From Flavobacteriales bacterium (GTDB lineage: Bacteria; Bacteroidota; Bacteroidia; Flavobacteriales_F; PHOS-HE28): DNA of 64,000 nt. Positions 61,689-64,000 of this stretch are shown piece after piece. Made by a program: the position numbers and the translations under genes. Numbering within the stretch: the first letter of the stretch is position 1; every line of letters starts with the position of its first letter. The notes under the pieces are model-generated. The model ran no database searches. It was given only the letters and a program-made list of their open reading frames with translations, and was not told where the DNA came from. Location of the stretch: the NCBI GenBank assembly GCA_016702645.1, contig JADJDP010000004.1, forward strand, positions 97,680 to 161,679, read 5' to 3'.

Positions 61689-64000
61689 ATGAACACGCCC
61701 TCAGGCCAAGACCGGCAACTCTCCTGCTCCGGTAGCCCGTACCCAAAGCGCCCCAGCCTCTTCCAACGCGGCTGCCACCGAGGTCGACGTCGCCTACATC
61801 GACGGCAAGGCCTACCCCATCAACAAGAACGAAACGATGCTGGCCTTCATGCGCCGGCACATCGGACCCAACCCGGTGCCCACGCTATGCGATGCGCCCA
61901 ACCTGGAGCCCTTCGGCAGCTGCCGCGTGTGTTCGGTGGAAGTGGCCTTGCAGGAAGATGGTCCGACCAGGGTGATGGCCTCTTGTCATTCCCCGGTGGG
62001 CAAGGGCATGTACATCACCACGAACAGCCCGCGCATGGAGCGGCTGCGCAAGAACATCGTGGAGCTGGTGCTCACCGATTACGACACAGAGCGCCTGAAG
62101 AAAGAGGACCACGGCGCCAACGAGCTCTACAACGTCGTCCAGCAGATCGGCTTCGACATCGACAGCGTGCGTTACCCGAAAGGGAAGACGCACCAGAACA
62201 CGCCGATGGACACGAGCCATCCGTACATGGTGAGCGACCTCAGCGCGTGCATCAGCTGCTACCGTTGCGTGCGGGCTTGTGATGAAGTGCAGGGCGAATT
62301 CGTGCTCACCATGGCCGGTCGCGGCTTCGACGCCCCATCGCCAAGGGCACCGACGAGCTTCAAGAGCGATTGCGTGAGTTGTGGTGCGTGCGCGCAGGCG
62401 TGTCCCACGAGTGCCATCACCGATGTGTTCAAGAGCAAGGAGACGAAGGCCGATGAGGTGGTGCGCAGCGTATGCACCTATTGCGGCGTGGGCTGCAATT
62501 TGGAGGTGAAGGTGAAGGACAACAAGGTCGTCGCCATCACCGCGCCGTACGATGCCGAATCGAACCAAGGCCACACCTGCCTGAAAGGCCGCTACGCCTT
62601 CCACTTCTATGATCACCCGGAGCGGCTGCGTACGCCGCTCATCCGCAAGAACGGCGAACTCGTTCCCGCGACCTGGGATGAAGCCTACGATTACATCGTG
62701 GACCGCTTCGCCGACATCTCAGAAAGCACGGCCCCGATGCGCTCGCCGGGGGTGAGCAGCGCGCGCTGCCCGAACGAGGAGAACTACCTCATGCAGAAAT
62801 TCTTCCGCGTGCAGGTGGGCACCAACAACATCGACAGCTGTGCGCGCGTGCCCACCGCCCACCGCCCTCGGCATGCAGAAGACCTTCGGCACCGGCGCGG
62901 CCACCAACAGCATCGACGACCTGAAGGACACGCACACCATCATGGTCATCGGTGCCAACCCGACCGATGCGCACCCGGTGACCGGCGCCAAGATCAAGCA
63001 GCAGATCGTGAAGGGAAGACCCTGATCGTGATCGACCCGCGCCGCACCGAGCTGGCCCGCTACGCCAAGTACCACCCGAGCTGCGCCCGGGCACCAACGT
63101 GGCGCTGCTTAACATGTTCATGCACTACATCGTGAGCGAGGGGCTGGTGAAGCAGGAGTTCATCGACAGCGCACGGAGGGCTACGAGGACTTCAAGAAGG
63201 AACTGCTCCGCACGGATATCGCCGAGATGGAGAAAGTCACGGGCGTGGACCGCGAGCTGGTGCGCAAGGCCGCGATCGCCTACGCGAGCTCACCCGCCGC
63301 CATGAGCTTCCACGGACTGGGCGTCACCGAGCACTACCAGGGCACCTTCACCGTGATGCAGATCGCCGACATCGCCATGATGACCGGCAACATCGGCCGC
63401 CGCGGCGTGGGCGTGAACCCGCTCCGCGGCCAGAACAACGTGCAGGGCGCCGCCGACATGGGTTGCCAGCCGCACCAGGGCGCCGGTTATTTCGCCGTGG
63501 ACACGCCCGAGTACAGCAAGCTCTACGACGACTTCTTGGCGTGCACTTGCCGAACGTCGTCGGCAAGAAGATCCCGCAGATGTATGACGCCGCGCTCGAC
63601 GGCACCCTGAAAGCGATGTGGGTCTGCGGCGAGGACATGGGCCAGACGGATCCCAACACCAACCACGTCCGCAAGGCCCTCGGCGCGCTCGACCTCTTCG
63701 TGGTGCAGGAGCTCTTCATGACGGAAACCGCCAAGCTGCGCACGTAGTGCTGCCCGGCGCCAGCTTCCGGAAAAGAGCGGCACCTTCACCAACGGTGAAC
63801 GCCGCATCCAACGCGTGAACGCCGCTGTGCCCCCCGGTGGAAGGCACCAAGCCTGATGGCCAGATGCATCTGCGACATCATGGACGCTACGCCGCCAAGA
63901 CCGGTCGCAAGAGCAGCGCGCCAAGAGCACCTACGAGCCCGAGTGGATCCTCCAGGAGATCAGCCGCATCGCGCCCTTCTTCAAAGGCGTGAAGTGGGAC
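61689..64000 (+). CDS. NAD-dependent formate dehydrogenase, molybdenum-bearing alpha subunit (partial, frameshifted)
   Basis: Oxidises formate to CO2 at a bis-MGD molybdenum or tungsten site; electrons pass to the FdsG-FdsB-like subunit and NAD. Start at the ATG 61689, with an early indel near 61.70 kb. The N-terminus has a NuoG-type [2Fe-2S] domain (CDAPNLEPFGSCRVCSVEVA, then SCHSPVGKG) and a His-Cys3-type region (DTSHPYMVSDLSACISCYRC). Ferredoxin motifs CISCYRCVRACDEVQG and CVSCGACAQACPTSAI follow. The catalytic domain begins VRSVCTYCGVGCNLEV and includes QGHTCLKGRYAFHFYDHPER and SARCPNEENYLMQKFFRVQV. The active-site Cys/Sec region near 62848 is disrupted by an indel. Further frame changes lie near 63.02, 63.09, 63.17, 63.54, 63.74 and 63.82 kb. 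The C-terminus is beyond the window. Confidence 0.9.

Noticed and set aside
62840..62870. Possible selenocysteine codon in formate dehydrogenase
   Set aside because: No TGA is present at the active-site position; the frame is disrupted there but the remaining bases suit TGC better.

Overview
The window looks like a chromosomal segment of a GC-rich Bacteroidota, most probably Flavobacteriales. Several independent signs agree. There are at least six secreted proteins with type IX secretion (T9SS) C-terminal sorting domains, one of them of the gliding-associated type B. Promoter-like TAnnTTTG boxes sit just upstream of many starts. There is a Bacteroidota-type sdhCAB operon, a GldL-like small membrane protein, and DnaE carries the GRGSGANS motif. 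No tRNA, rRNA, CRISPR array or intact transposase was seen.

Layout. 1-6.5 kb: dnaE (partial, minus), thiL, a T9SS cargo protein, a helical-repeat protein and a small lipoprotein. 6.5-11.2 kb: a LytTR response regulator followed without a gap by a beta-propeller LytS-type histidine kinase, then two tiny overlapping genes. 11.3-16.1 kb: T9SS cargo, a GldL-like protein, aminopeptidase P, a repeat-rich intergenic stretch, a small alpha-beta barrel protein and a DUF1801 protein. 16.2-19.8 kb: sdhCAB, with a long hairpin between sdhC and sdhA. 20-22.8 kb: a universal stress protein and an aminotransferase/omega-amidase pair. 22.8-31.8 kb: a giant type B T9SS adhesin-like protein, an Ig-like lipoprotein coupled to free-methionine-R-sulfoxide reductase, ComF and a coiled-coil membrane protein. 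31.8-47.6 kb: a large outer-membrane protein, a peptide-binding lipoprotein, an OmpA protein, three more T9SS cargo proteins, a head-GIN protein and a 30-residue lysine-rich histone-like peptide. 47.6-49.1 kb: about 1.5 kb with no recognisable gene. 49.1-64 kb: the two parts of an NAD-dependent formate dehydrogenase (fused FdsG-FdsB-like subunit and FdsA-like subunit) on the same strand but about 11 kb apart. Between them lie a WG-repeat lipoprotein, Hsp20, a TetR regulator divergent from an ABC/HlyD/TolC export cassette, a small CutA-like protein, a TPR protein, a small MscS channel, a remnant of a second TolC-like gene and a cupin.

Sequence quality. Many genes are broken by single-base indels while both halves keep family-like sequence. 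Examples lie at about 3.03, 9.12, 9.18, 15.55, 20.62, 22.25-22.31, 25.11 and 25.21 kb, and they are dense after 49 kb. The even spread over housekeeping genes argues for consensus errors from long-read sequencing rather than gene decay. Broken genes are therefore given as single CDS spans with the break noted.

Most interesting points: the ABC exporter ATPase has an intact Walker A but degenerate Q-loop, signature, Walker B and H-loop; the formate dehydrogenase subunits are separated; a TolC C-terminal duplicate sits 2.3 kb downstream of its source; the 30-residue lysine/alanine peptide has its own promoter and UUCG-loop terminator; and a C25-peptidase-like secreted protein appears to lack catalytic residues and carries four near-identical Ig repeats.
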